From Pseudoxanthomonas sp. (GTDB lineage: Bacteria; Pseudomonadota; Gammaproteobacteria; Xanthomonadales; Xanthomonadaceae), in NCBI RefSeq assembly GCF_002863005.1, contig NZ_PKDG01000013.1:62001-126000 (forward strand): a DNA stretch of 64,000 nucleotides, read 5' to 3'. Of the stretch, positions 37,581 through 45,918 are shown piece after piece. The position numbers were made by a program, and so were the translations under genes. Each line of letters starts with the position of its first letter. Position 1 is the first letter of the stretch. The notes beneath the pieces were generated by a model. That model did not search any database and was not told the DNA's origin. It was given only the letters and a program-made list of their open reading frames with translations.

Positions 37581-38570
37581 TCAGCGAATGGCGGAATCCT
37601 GCGCCGCCGCAGGCGTCAACGCGGCGGTCGCCTGCGCGGGAGCGCCCGGCATGGCGGTGTCGGCATCGGGCTTGGGCGCGCCCGGGGCGAGCAGCTTGCC
37701 TTCGCCCTGCAGCGCTTCTTCCGCCGCTTTCGTCATAACCACGATGCTGATGCGGCGGTTGATCGGATTCTGCGGATGTTCCTTGTCGAACAGGACCGAC
37801 GACGACAGGCCGACCACGCGCGATACCTTGTCCTCGTGCATGCCGCCCACCACCAGCGCGCGGCGCGCGGCGTTGGCGCGCTCGGCGCTGAGTTCCCAGT
37901 TGGTGTAGCCGCGGTTCGACGAGTACTGGGTGACGTCGGTATGCCCGGTGATGCTGATGTGGTTCGGCACCTGGTTGATGAAGCCGGCCAGCTCGCCCAG
38001 GATCGCCTGCGTATAGGGTTTCAGCACCGTGCCGCCCAGGTCGAACATCGGCCGGTTCTGCTGGTCGACGATCTGGATGCGCAGGCCTTCCGGGGTGAGG
38101 TCGAGCAGCAGCTGGTCCTTGAACGGCTCCAGCGCCTGGCTCTTGCCGATGGCTTCCTCCAGCGCCTGCATCAGCGTCTCCAGGCGCTGCTTCTCCTGCG
38201 CTTTCTGCTGTTCTTCGGACACCTGGTCCGCATCGCCCGGCGGCTTGTCGAACGGGTTGTCGCTTTCGCCCTTCGGCAGGTCCATCGTGCCGCCCAACTT
38301 GATCATGGACGTACTCGCGCCGCCGGGACCGGCAGGACCCGGGGCAGGCGAGAAGCTCTTGCCGCTCAGCGGGCTGGGATTGCGGAAATATTCCGAGATC
38401 GCCGCGCGTTCCTTGTTGGTGGTGGCGCCCATCAGCCACATCACCAGGAAGAACGCCATCATCGCGGTCACGAAGTCCGCGTAGGCGACCTTCCACGAGC
38501 CGCCATGATGGCCGCCGCCGGCGACCTTCTTGACCCGGCGGACGATGATGGTGGGACGTTGCTCGCTCAT
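37581..38570 (-). CDS. motB: Flagellar motor protein MotB
   Basis: 329 residues. It has a basic N-terminus (IIVRRVKKVAGGGHHGGSW) and one membrane helix carrying the proton-binding Asp (KVAYADFVTAMMAFFLVMWLMG). A plug/linker follows (SEYFRNPSPLSGK), then an OmpA-like peptidoglycan-binding domain (ISITGHTDVTQYSSNRGYTNWELSAERANAARR). It anchors the stator to the cell wall. It lies 10 bp downstream of motA. Confidence 0.96.
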   Translation of the reverse strand: MSEQRPTIIVRRVKKVAGGGHHGGSWKVAYADFVTAMMAFFLVMWLMGATTNKERAAISEYFRNPSPLSGKSFSPAPGPAGPGGASTSMIKLGGTMDLPKGESDNPFDKPPGDADQVSEEQQKAQEKQRLETLMQALEEAIGKSQALEPFKDQLLLDLTPEGLRIQIVDQQNRPMFDLGGTVLKPYTQAILGELAGFINQVPNHISITGHTDVTQYSSNRGYTNWELSAERANAARRALVVGGMHEDKVSRVVGLSSSVLFDKEHPQNPINRRISIVVMTKAAEEALQGEGKLLAPGAPKPDADTAMPGAPAQATAALTPAAAQDSAIR

Positions 38571-38580
38571 CGCCGCAGGC

Positions 38581-39435
38581 TTACTTGTTGGCCTTCAGGT
38601 GCGCCTCGAACTCGGCGAATGGCGGGCGCACGTCGGAGGGCAGCGTCTTGCGGGCGAATTCCAGCGCGACGGCCGGGTTGTAGCCGCGCAGGCAGGCGAG
38701 CAGGGCGGTCTTCACCGACTCGTACATGCGGCTGTCCTGTTCGACCTGGGCCTCGATGGCGGCGGCCAGCGGCGAGACGAAACCGTACGCCAGCAGGATG
38801 CCGAGGAAGGTACCGACCAGCGCGGCGGCGACGTGCGCGCCGACCGCGGCGATGTCGCCGCCGATCGAGCCCATCGTCACGATGATGCCGAGCACCGCGG
38901 CCACGATGCCGAAGCCCGGCAGGCCGTCGGAGACTTTCTGCAGCGCATGCGCCGGCGCCATCGCTTCATGGTGGTGCTTCTCCAGCTCCAGCTCGAGCAG
39001 CGGTTCCAGTTCGTGCGGTTCGATGTTGCTGCCCACCATCAGGCGCAGGCACTCGGTCAGGAAGTCGAGCAGGTGGTGGTCGGCGAGGATCTTGGGGTAC
39101 TTCTGGAACAGCGGACTGTTGGCCGGGTTCTCGATGTGCTCTTCCAGCGACATGAAGCCGTCGCGGCGCGCCTTGTTGAGCATCTCGTGGATCAGCGTGA
39201 GCACGTCGAGGTAGTCGGACGACTTGTACTTCGCGCCCTTGAACACCGACAGCGTCGCCGAGATCGTGCCCTTGACCACCTTGGTCGGGTTGCTGGCCAT
39301 GAAGGCACCCAGTGCCGCGCCGCCGATGATGACCAGCTCGAAGGGCTGCCACAGGGCGCCGAGCTTGCCGTGCGAGCCGAGGTAGCCGCCGATCACGCTC
39401 AGGGTGACGATGATGAAGCCGACGATGATGAGCAT
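38581..39435 (-). CDS. motA: Flagellar motor protein MotA
   Basis: 284 residues, the usual length. The start at 39435 (MLIIVGFIIVTLSVIGGYL) is chosen by the family N-terminus; its ribosome site is weak. Four membrane helices, the cytoplasmic loop (LARs such as HIENPANSPLFQKYP) and the proline-glycine-rich PGFGIVAAVLGIIVTMG segment are present. MotA-MotB forms the proton-driven stator. No other flagellar genes are in the window, so motAB stands apart from the main clusters. Confidence 0.95.
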   Translation of the reverse strand: MLIIVGFIIVTLSVIGGYLGSHGKLGALWQPFELVIIGGAALGAFMASNPTKVVKGTISATLSVFKGAKYKSSDYLDVLTLIHEMLNKARRDGFMSLEEHIENPANSPLFQKYPKILADHHLLDFLTECLRLMVGSNIEPHELEPLLELELEKHHHEAMAPAHALQKVSDGLPGFGIVAAVLGIIVTMGSIGGDIAAVGAHVAAALVGTFLGILLAYGFVSPLAAAIEAQVEQDSRMYESVKTALLACLRGYNPAVALEFARKTLPSDVRPPFAEFEAHLKANK

Positions 39436-39542
39436 GGCGACGCGGGCGCAGGGTGGGGTCACCCAAGGATCGGCCCGGCCGGCCGTTTCTTGAGCCGCGA
39501 CCGTTCGTCGGCCGCGCGCGGGGAATGACCTTCGGCAGGGTT

Positions 39543-39585
39543 GACTACAGTTGTCGTCACAGGCAAGTTGACGACAACTGTAGTC
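39543..39585. promoter_or_regulatory. Twin BlaI-type operator
   Basis: Two 16-bp dyads, 39543-39558 and 39570-39585, each fit GAC-N-ACA-NN-TGT-N-GTC and are mirror images of one another, 27 bp centre to centre. TACA/TGTA-type dyads are the recognition sites of BlaI/MecI repressors. They end 13 bp before the BlaI-like start, so they should autoregulate the blaI-M56 pair, and they could also affect motA, which begins 108 bp away on the other strand. Confidence 0.88.
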
Positions 39586-39598
39586 ATGAGGCGATCCC

Positions 39599-39994
39599 AT
39601 GCCCGGCAAGGCCCGCAAGTCGATCGGCGACCAGGAACTGGCGCTGCTGCAACATCTCTCCGAGCACGGCGAGGCCAGCGTCGGCGAAGTCGCCGCCGCC
39701 TTCGGCGAGGCACGGGGCCTAGCGCGGTCCACGGTCCTGACGATGATGGAGCGCCTGCGCGCCAAGGCCTTCCTGCGCCGCCGCCAGGTCGACGGCGTGT
39801 ACCGCTACGCCGCGGTCGCCCAGCACGACGACGTCATGCGCGGCGCGGTCGGCAGCTTCGTCGAGAAGACCCTGCAGGGCTCGCTGTCGCCGTTCGTGGC
39901 CTGGATGTCCCAGCGCACCGAGGTGAGCGACACCGAACTGGCCGAACTGGAAGCGCTGGTCGCCACCCTGCAATCGAAGCGGAAGGAGGGCTGA
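39599..39994 (+). CDS. BlaI/MecI/CopY-family transcriptional repressor
   Basis: 131 residues. The winged helix occupies residues ~5-80 (ISxQELALLQHLSEHGEAS-like, ARSTVLTMMERLRAKAFLRRRQVDGVYRYAA), with a helical dimerisation tail. Repressors of this family are cleaved after a signal reaches a partner M56 metallopeptidase. That partner starts 1 bp after this stop, and a twin operator lies immediately upstream. No beta-lactamase gene is nearby, so the regulon is probably different from classical bla control. Confidence 0.92.
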   Translation: MPGKARKSIGDQELALLQHLSEHGEASVGEVAAAFGEARGLARSTVLTMMERLRAKAFLRRRQVDGVYRYAAVAQHDDVMRGAVGSFVEKTLQGSLSPFVAWMSQRTEVSDTELAELEALVATLQSKRKEG

Positions 39995-39995
39995 C

Positions 39996-41810
39996 ATGGA
40001 CATCGTCGCCCTGGCCGATGACCTGCTGTCGCGCGTGCTTGCCGTGGGCCTGCAGTCGCTGGTGCTCGCCGCGCTGGTATGGGCGCTGTGCCGCTACCTG
40101 CCGCGCCTCGATGCGCGGACGCGCGCCTGGCTGTGGTGGCTGGTCGCCACGCAGATGGTGGTGGGCCTGGTCTGGCACGCCCCGGTGGGGTTGCCGCTGT
40201 TGCCGGCGGAGCCCGCCGTCGCGCCCGTGGTGATGGCGATGACGGCGGAACCCTCGGCGTCTGCCGGAGCCACGATGACGGTCGTGCCGACGGCAACGAC
40301 GCAGGCATCGCAGATCGACACCGGCGTGCTGCTGCTTGCGGCCTGGCTCGCCGGCATCGCGGTGATGCTGGCCACCACACTGCGCCACGCCTGGCGGCTG
40401 CATGGGCAGATCGCACGCGCCCGTCCGTGTCGCGACCGCCGGGTACGCGCGGTGTACGACGTGCTGGTGGGCCGACTCGACATCGCGACAGCGCCCGAAC
40501 TGATGGTCAGCGACGAGATCGATTCGCCGATGCTGGCCCGCCCCTGGCGCCCCGTGCTGATGCTGCCGGCCACCGGCATCGCCGCGATGAGCGACAACGA
40601 CCTGCACATGTCGCTGCACCACGAACTCGCGCACCTGCAGCGCCGTGACCTGTGGTGGGCCTGGATGCCGGCGCTGGCGCAGCACCTGTTCTTCTTCCAT
40701 CCGGTCGCGCACCTGGCCGCGCGCGAATACGCCTTCGCCCGCGAGGTCGCCTGCGATGCCGCCGTGCTGCAGGACGAACAGCACGCCGCCCACGACTACG
40801 GACGCCTGCTGGTGAAGCTGGGCGTCTCCCACACCCCGACACCGGCACTCGCCGGCGCGTCCCCCACGTTCCGCATCCTCAAGAGGAGACTGCTGATGCT
40901 GCAGCACACCGCTTCCCCCCTGCGCGCCAGCGCGCTGGCCCTGACCCTTGGCATCGTGCTGTTGGGTGTAGTGCCGTACCGCGTGATCGCCAGCGGCACG
41001 CCGGCCGCGCCTCCGTCGCCCCCCGCACCGGTGGCGCCGATCGTCGTCGCGCCCGCGCCACCGGCCACGCCCACCGTGGCGCCGTCGCCGCGTGCCGCGC
41101 CCCGCGCCGTCGTGGTCGCCGACGCGCGCGACATGCCGGCCCCTCCGGCCCCGCCCGCTCCCCCCGCAGCGCCGACCATCGCGCCGCCGGCACCGCCGCC
41201 GCCGCCCACGCTCCGCACGCGGGGCACCTTCAGCATCAGTGATACGCGCGGCGGCGATGCCTACGTGCTGATCGAAGGCGACGACGTGACGATGGCGGGC
41301 CACAGCGACGACATCCGCACCGCCCAGCGCCTGCGGCAGGGCAAAGCCCCGGTGCTGTGGGTGCGGAAGAACGGCAAGCAGTACGTGGTGCGCGATGCCG
41401 CCACGGTGCAGCGGATGAAAGACGCGCATGCACCGGTCCATGCGCTGGGCGAGCAGCAGGGCAAGCTCGGCGAACAGCAGGGGGCGCTCGGCGAACGCCA
41501 GGGCGAGCTGGGCTCGAGACAGGGCGAGCTGGGCGTGAAGATGTCGGAGATCGCGCAGCATCAGGCCGCCGCCGCGCTGCGTGGCGACGACACCCGCGAT
41601 GCCGCCAACGACCGCCGCATGAAGGCGCTGCAGGACGAACAGGAGGCCTTGGCCCGCCAGCAGGAGGTCCTCGCCCGCCAGCAGGAGCCGCTCGCGCGGC
41701 AGCAGGAGGCGTTGGCGCGCAAGCAGATGGCGGCGACGGACAGGCTGCAGCGCGACGTCGATCGCCTGCTGGACGAGGCGATCCGCAGCGGCAAGGCGCA
41801 ACAGCTCTGA
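39996..41810 (+). CDS. M56-family (BlaR1/MecR1-like) membrane metallopeptidase sensor
   Basis: 604 residues. Membrane helices lie near residues 10-35, 48-62, 108-128 and 312-328. The cytosolic loop between them carries the zinc motif HHELAHL (HExxH 209-213) and a following EVACDAAVL. After the last helix comes a Pro/Ala-rich linker (~335-410), a small globular part (RGTFSISDTRGGDAYVLIEGDDV), and two blocks of seven-residue repeats, GEQQGKL-type (484-520) and LARQQE-type (552-580). No penicillin-binding domain is present, so the stimulus is not a beta-lactam in the usual way. Coupled to the BlaI-like gene. Confidence 0.88.
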   Translation: MDIVALADDLLSRVLAVGLQSLVLAALVWALCRYLPRLDARTRAWLWWLVATQMVVGLVWHAPVGLPLLPAEPAVAPVVMAMTAEPSASAGATMTVVPTATTQASQIDTGVLLLAAWLAGIAVMLATTLRHAWRLHGQIARARPCRDRRVRAVYDVLVGRLDIATAPELMVSDEIDSPMLARPWRPVLMLPATGIAAMSDNDLHMSLHHELAHLQRRDLWWAWMPALAQHLFFFHPVAHLAAREYAFAREVACDAAVLQDEQHAAHDYGRLLVKLGVSHTPTPALAGASPTFRILKRRLLMLQHTASPLRASALALTLGIVLLGVVPYRVIASGTPAAPPSPPAPVAPIVVAPAPPATPTVAPSPRAAPRAVVVADARDMPAPPAPPAPPAAPTIAPPAPPPPPTLRTRGTFSISDTRGGDAYVLIEGDDVTMAGHSDDIRTAQRLRQGKAPVLWVRKNGKQYVVRDAATVQRMKDAHAPVHALGEQQGKLGEQQGALGERQGELGSRQGELGVKMSEIAQHQAAAALRGDDTRDAANDRRMKALQDEQEALARQQEVLARQQEPLARQQEALARKQMAATDRLQRDVDRLLDEAIRSGKAQQL

Positions 41811-41817
41811 GGGCCCC

Positions 41818-41899
41818 GTAGAGCGGAGCTTGCTCCGCTGCTCTCCGGCTCCACCACCGGGGATTGAAAGACCAAGGAGCCGAGCAAGCTCGGCTCTAC
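41818..41899. repeat. Inverted pair of GTAG-type palindromic elements
   Basis: Element 1 (41818-41839) reads GTAG followed by a stem AGCGGAGC/GCTCCGCT. Element 2 (41876-41899), on the opposite strand, reads GTAG then AGCCGAGC/GCTCGGCT. GTAG-headed palindromes of this form resemble the SMAG elements of Stenotrophomonas. The pair sits between the convergent ends of the M56 and DUF4031 genes, so it may form a large hairpin in either transcript. Confidence 0.85.
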
Positions 41900-41903
41900 G
41901 GCA

Positions 41904-42194
41904 TCAGGGGTCTGCCGCGTGGCCGCTCCACTGCGCGCGCGCGATGCGGATGACCGCACGGACCTGCTCGCGGTCGCGGTGGCGTGAAATGGCCCGGGCC
42001 CCCAGCCGCAGCGCGTCCTCGCGCAGTTCTTCGGTCAGGTCGTAATGCGCGCCGCTGCGCTTGTCCTGGAACGCGTGCCGCGGCACGCCCAGCCGTTCCG
42101 CCATCGCGTGCAGTTCGTCCAGGGTGTCCGCCATCAGGTGGGCCCAGCGGCGGCCGCGCCACACGGTGACCGCATCGTCCACATAGACGCTCAT
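41904..42194 (-). CDS. DUF4031 family protein
   Basis: 96 residues from the ATG at 42194, which overlaps the upstream DUF3037 stop (ATGA). The DUF4031 signature is MSVYVDDAVTVWRGRRWAHL, MADTLDELHAMAERLGVPR and FQDKRSGAHYDLTEELR. It is a small protein, likely cytosolic, without assigned function. It is third in the HipA-like / DUF3037 / DUF4031 operon. Confidence 0.85.
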   Translation of the reverse strand: MSVYVDDAVTVWRGRRWAHLMADTLDELHAMAERLGVPRHAFQDKRSGAHYDLTEELREDALRLGARAISRHRDREQVRAVIRIARAQWSGHAADP

Positions 42195-42598
42195 CGGGGC
42201 GTGGTGGCCTTCGGCGGCCGCACCATGCGGTCCATCAGGTGCTCCAGCGTCGCCGGCAGATCGCCGCAGCGCCCCATGTGCACGGGCGAGGTCTGGATGA
42301 TCGAACTGCGCTTGGCGGTGAGCCAGTGGAAGCGCGCGCGCGGGGGCAACAGTCCGATCGGCGCGGCCGCTTCGCCGCCGCGGCAGATCGCGGGAATGGT
42401 CTGCAGGTGGCGACGCAGCGATTCGATATCCATCGCGGGATCGAGCGCGCGCAGGCGCGTCTCGTCCAGTTCGATGCGCGCCTCGAGGAAGCCCGCGCGC
42501 TCGCACGACAGGATGATGCCGACGTTGACGAACTCCTCGCGCTCCACGCGCGGGACCACGCGAATCACCGCGTAATCGTACGTGTCAGCCGCGTGCAC
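42191..42598 (-). CDS. DUF3037 family protein
   Basis: 135 residues from a GTG at 42598, chosen because an AGGAGG site lies seven bases upstream; no ATG is better placed. Conserved features are YDYAVIRVVPRVEREEFVNVGIILSC, RALDPAMDIESLRRHLQTIP and the late RFHWLTAKRSSIIQTSPVHMG. It overlaps the HipA-like gene by 14 bp and DUF4031 by 4 bp, so all three are translationally coupled. DUF3037 genes are recurrent neighbours of HipA-like kinases; function is unknown. Confidence 0.88.
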   Translation of the reverse strand: MHAADTYDYAVIRVVPRVEREEFVNVGIILSCERAGFLEARIELDETRLRALDPAMDIESLRRHLQTIPAICRGGEAAAPIGLLPPRARFHWLTAKRSSIIQTSPVHMGRCGDLPATLEHLMDRMVRPPKATTPR

Positions 42599-43358
42599 GG
42601 ATCGCCTCCTGCACGAAGGCGCCACGCTGCGCCACCCGACGGACCAGGTACTCTACGTAGGCGGCGCGCTGCGTCGCGGGGTCGCCGAAGCCATCGGGGC
42701 CTTGCAGCCAGGCGTCGGGCACCTCGGTCACGATCGTTGCGATCACGTCGTCCGCCAGGGCCGATGCCAGCTCGCCATCGACATCGGCCAACCGGGAGGC
42801 CCAGCGCAGCAGCACGTGGTCGCGGATCAGCGGAAACGGCTTGCCGGCTCCGGTGGTATCGCCATCCCAGCCGTGGTGGAAATACAACGCCGCCCCATGG
42901 TCGATCAGGTAGAGCCGGCGGTGCCACATCAGCAGGTTGGTGTTGCGTGCCGTGCGGTCGACGTTGCTGATGAAGGCGTCGAACCAGACGATCCGCGAGG
43001 CGAGGTCCGCGTCGGGCTGTTCCGCCACTGGATCGAAATTGACGGCGCCGGGCAGGTAGTCCATCGCCAGGTTGAGCCCTGCACTGGCCTTGATCAGGTC
43101 CTGGATCTCCGGATCGCCTTCGGTGCGGGCGAGGTCGGCATCCAGGTCCATCAGTGCCACGTGGGGCATCGGCAACTTCAACGCCTTCGCCAGACCGCCG
43201 GCGATCACTTCCGCCACCAGCGCCTTCGGTCCCTGGCCGGCGCCGCGGAACTTCAGGACATACAGGCCGTCGTCGTCGGCCTCGACCACGGCAGGCATCG
43301 AGCCGCCTTCGCGCAGCGGGGTGACGTAACGGGTGGCGATGCGGAGGGGAAGCGTCAT
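42585..43358 (-). CDS. HipA-like kinase domain protein
   Basis: 257 residues from 43358 (MTLPLRIATRYVTPLREGGSMP). Kinase-like motifs are YVLKFRGAGQGPKALVAEVIAGGLAKAL (nucleotide-binding lysine region), a catalytic-loop-like FDAFISNVDRTARNTNLL with Asp and Asn, and LIDHGAALYFHH replacing DFG. It lacks the N-terminal HipA_N subdomain of true HipA, and no HipB antitoxin is adjacent. The protein may phosphorylate a protein or be a pseudokinase. It heads the coupled operon with DUF3037 and DUF4031. Confidence 0.8.
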   Translation of the reverse strand: MTLPLRIATRYVTPLREGGSMPAVVEADDDGLYVLKFRGAGQGPKALVAEVIAGGLAKALKLPMPHVALMDLDADLARTEGDPEIQDLIKASAGLNLAMDYLPGAVNFDPVAEQPDADLASRIVWFDAFISNVDRTARNTNLLMWHRRLYLIDHGAALYFHHGWDGDTTGAGKPFPLIRDHVLLRWASRLADVDGELASALADDVIATIVTEVPDAWLQGPDGFGDPATQRAAYVEYLVRRVAQRGAFVQEAIRARG

Positions 43359-43392
43359 CAGGCCGCTAGGATAGCGCGGCCGCACGGGACGC

Positions 43393-44448
43393 TCAGGTCG
43401 AGCGCGCCACGCCCATGCGCCGCAGCAGCCCGTAGACCAGCGCGCTCGAGGCCACGCCCAGCAGCAGCGCGAACGCCAGCCCGTGGGAGCTGTGCGCGAA
43501 CGGCAACCCCGGCAGGTTCATGCCGAACAGGCCGGCGACCAGGCTCGGCGGCAGCAGCAGCGCGGTGATCATCGACAGCACGTAGAGATGCCGGTTGGTG
43601 CGTTCGGCGAGCTTGGCGGCCACTTCGTCCTGCAGCAGGCGCGCACGCTCCTGCAGGGTGCCGACATCGCCGTCGAGGTCGTCGAAGCGCTGGTTGAGGC
43701 GCGCGATGGCGGACAGCAGTTCGTCGTCGGCATCCCCCGCGTGGCGTTGCTCGAACGGCTTCAGCACGCGCCGCATCGCGGTGAGCGGCCGATGCAGGCG
43801 CACGGTCTGGTGGCGCAGCTGGGCCAGGTCGCGTCGCTCTTCGCCGATGCTGTCCGCCAGCACGCGGTCCTCGATGCGGTCCAGCCGGGTCGACAGCCCG
43901 TCGCTGCTGCGCTCGACCGTGTCCGCGAAGCGACTGGCCACCAGCTCAAGCAGGCGCACCGGCGTCTCCGCAGGTGCGCCGGCGATCAGCGCGCGGCGCG
44001 CCGCTTCCACCGACCGCAGGGCTTGGCGGCGCGCGGTGACCAGCAGGTGTTCAGTCATCGCGAAGTGCAGCCAGCCGATGCCGTCGTCGCCCCGCAGCTG
44101 GCCCTCGGCCGCCAGGTCGACGCCACGCTGGTGCACCCAGTCGACGAAAGCCCCATGGATCGCGCGGCCTTCGCGCTGCAGGTTCACGTGCGAATCCGGC
44201 GACAGCAGCGTCTCGCGCGCGTCGTCGGGGATCGGCAGGCACGCCACCACCTGCGCGCTGCGCACGTCGCTGAGGTCCAGGTGCACCCAATGCCAGCCCG
44301 CATCGGGCGCGCCCAGCGCACCGAGGCCGGTGGACGCGGCGTCGAGCGCATGCGCGCACCCTTCGCCATCGAACCGGTACAGCCAGAGTGCAGCCGGCAG
44401 CCCGCCAGGGGGCGCCGGGGATACGTGCGTGTCGAAAGATGCGGCCAT
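43393..44448 (-). CDS. CorA-family divalent-cation transporter (ZntB-like)
   Basis: 351 residues. A large cytosolic alpha/beta domain precedes a long helical stretch (RLNQRFDDLDGDVGTLQERARLLQDEVAAKLAERTN) and two C-terminal membrane helices joined by the signature GMN (309-311, FGMNLPGLPF). CorA proteins form pentameric Mg2+/Co2+ channels and ZntB moves Zn2+. The loop after GMN (LPGLPF) suits ZntB better than CorA, so zinc is possible. Ion choice is not certain. Confidence 0.88.
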   Translation of the reverse strand: MAASFDTHVSPAPPGGLPAALWLYRFDGEGCAHALDAASTGLGALGAPDAGWHWVHLDLSDVRSAQVVACLPIPDDARETLLSPDSHVNLQREGRAIHGAFVDWVHQRGVDLAAEGQLRGDDGIGWLHFAMTEHLLVTARRQALRSVEAARRALIAGAPAETPVRLLELVASRFADTVERSSDGLSTRLDRIEDRVLADSIGEERRDLAQLRHQTVRLHRPLTAMRRVLKPFEQRHAGDADDELLSAIARLNQRFDDLDGDVGTLQERARLLQDEVAAKLAERTNRHLYVLSMITALLLPPSLVAGLFGMNLPGLPFAHSSHGLAFALLLGVASSALVYGLLRRMGVARST

Positions 44449-44523
44449 GCGTGACCGCCGGACGACGGTGGGATGACGGTCAGGCTACCGCCGTCATGTG
44501 CCCGTCCCGTGACAGCGGCCGCG

Positions 44524-44991
44524 CTAGCCGGCCGGTTGCGCTTCCGCGCCGCCACGCTGCAGCGGATCCGGGAGCGGCTCGCCTTGTGGCGTGAAGGCCA
44601 GCGAGACCGAATTCAGACAGTGCCGCTCGCCGGTGGGCGGGGGACCGTCCGGGAACACGTGGCCCAGGTGCGACTGGCAGCGCGCGCAGACGATCTCCGT
44701 CCGGACCATGCCATAGCTGGCGTCGCGGATGCGGCCGATGTGCGCCTCGTCCACGGGCTGGAAGAAACTCGGCCAGCCCGTGCCGGAGTCGAACTTCGCG
44801 CTGGAACGGAACAGCGGCAGGCCGCACAGGCGGCAGGTGTAGGTACCGTCCTGCTTGTTGTCCAGGAACACGCCGCAGAACGGCGCTTCGGTACCGTGCT
44901 GCAGCAGCACCCGACGCTCGTCTTCGCTGAGGCCGGCGATCAACGCCGTGCGCTGGGCATCGGAGGGCGGGGTGAGGTCGAAGGTCGTCAT
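44524..44991 (-). CDS. msrB: Peptide methionine-(R)-sulfoxide reductase
   Basis: 155 residues from 44991, with GGAG upstream. Four zinc cysteines (Cys53, 56, 102, 105) and the catalytic Cys125 in GERHCLNS are present, together with [10 protein letters not shown] and [11 protein letters not shown]. It reduces methionine-R-sulfoxide in proteins, usually with thioredoxin. There is no signal peptide, so it is cytosolic. The gene diverges from the secreted protein at 45091. Confidence 0.95.
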   Translation of the reverse strand: MTTFDLTPPSDAQRTALIAGLSEDERRVLLQHGTEAPFCGVFLDNKQDGTYTCRLCGLPLFRSSAKFDSGTGWPSFFQPVDEAHIGRIRDASYGMVRTEIVCARCQSHLGHVFPDGPPPTGERHCLNSVSLAFTPQGEPLPDPLQRGGAEAQPAG

Positions 44992-45090
44992 GGACGTGCT
45001 CCGCGGGAGGGATGTCCCCGATATGGTGCCGCCACCCGCACGCCACAACCCTGGTTTACCATCGCCGCGTTCCCCGGGGAGATGGCACGG

Positions 45091-45909
45091 ATGCGATGGA
45101 GCTTGGCCTTGTTGATGGCGCTGGTGCTGCCCGCGCATGCGCATGCGCAGGCCCCCGACGCGCCGCCGCGCGTTCCGCCCGCCCCGGGCTGCCTGGATGC
45201 CCGTCAGATGGCGGAAGTGCGCCAGGCTTCGTCGACGGAACTGGCCGTGCAGGGCCGCGACGGGCAGCGTTTCCGCATCGCGCTGTCCAGCGGCTGTCCG
45301 GGCGCCGGCGGGGACGATGCCGTCCTGCTGGCCCGCGAGGGCTGGGTGTGCGGCACCGGGAAGGAATATGTGCGCATCGGCGAAGCGACCTGCGCGGTGA
45401 CGGCCATCGCCACCATCGATGCACGCGAATACGCCGCGATGGCACGTGCCGCGACGGTGCCGGCGGACGATGGCCTGACCACGCTGGAGACGGTGGAAGT
45501 GCGTGCGCCGAAGCGGCGCGGTTTCGCCGGTTCTTCGAGCTTCTGCTTCAACCCGCGCTACCTGCGCGCGTGGTCGGAGGACAGCCAGGGCATGCTGGTG
45601 GAGCTTTCGCCGCGACGTTCGGGTGGACACCGTTACTACCGGGTCGAGCTCGCACAGAGCTGCCCGGATCTGGATTCGGCACCGGCCATCACCTTCCGCT
45701 CCGGCGTGGGCATCGGCCTCATCTGCGGCAATCCCGGCGACCGCGTCGTCGCCCAGGACAGCGGCGGCAACAGCCTTTTCGATTCGGGCAACGCGGATGC
45801 GTGGATCCCCGGCGACGAGCGGCGCTGGTCGCGCCGTGGCATACGGGTGCAGTGTTCGGTATCGGCTGTCTATCCGCACGAACCGGCGCCGCGCGATGCG
45901 GCGCCGTGA
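45091..45909 (+). CDS. Secreted protein with two DUF6491-like repeats
   Basis: 272 residues starting at 45091 ([20 protein letters not shown]), chosen because GGGGAG is well spaced; another ATG lies 9 bases earlier. After the signal peptide two related modules are read. One starts with [14 protein letters not shown] and has [14 protein letters not shown] and GWVCGTG. The second starts with [13 protein letters not shown] and has [14 protein letters not shown] and [11 protein letters not shown]. Each keeps a C...C...C pattern typical of DUF6491. The duplication is probably internal. Function unknown. Confidence 0.7.
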   Translation: MRWSLALLMALVLPAHAHAQAPDAPPRVPPAPGCLDARQMAEVRQASSTELAVQGRDGQRFRIALSSGCPGAGGDDAVLLAREGWVCGTGKEYVRIGEATCAVTAIATIDAREYAAMARAATVPADDGLTTLETVEVRAPKRRGFAGSSSFCFNPRYLRAWSEDSQGMLVELSPRRSGGHRYYRVELAQSCPDLDSAPAITFRSGVGIGLICGNPGDRVVAQDSGGNSLFDSGNADAWIPGDERRWSRRGIRVQCSVSAVYPHEPAPRDAAP

Positions 45910-45918
45910 GCCCCGGGA

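Noticed and set aside
39543-39585. Transcription terminator between motA and the BlaI-like gene
   Set aside because: The symmetry is a twin operator with internal dyads, has no T-run, and lies between divergent genes.
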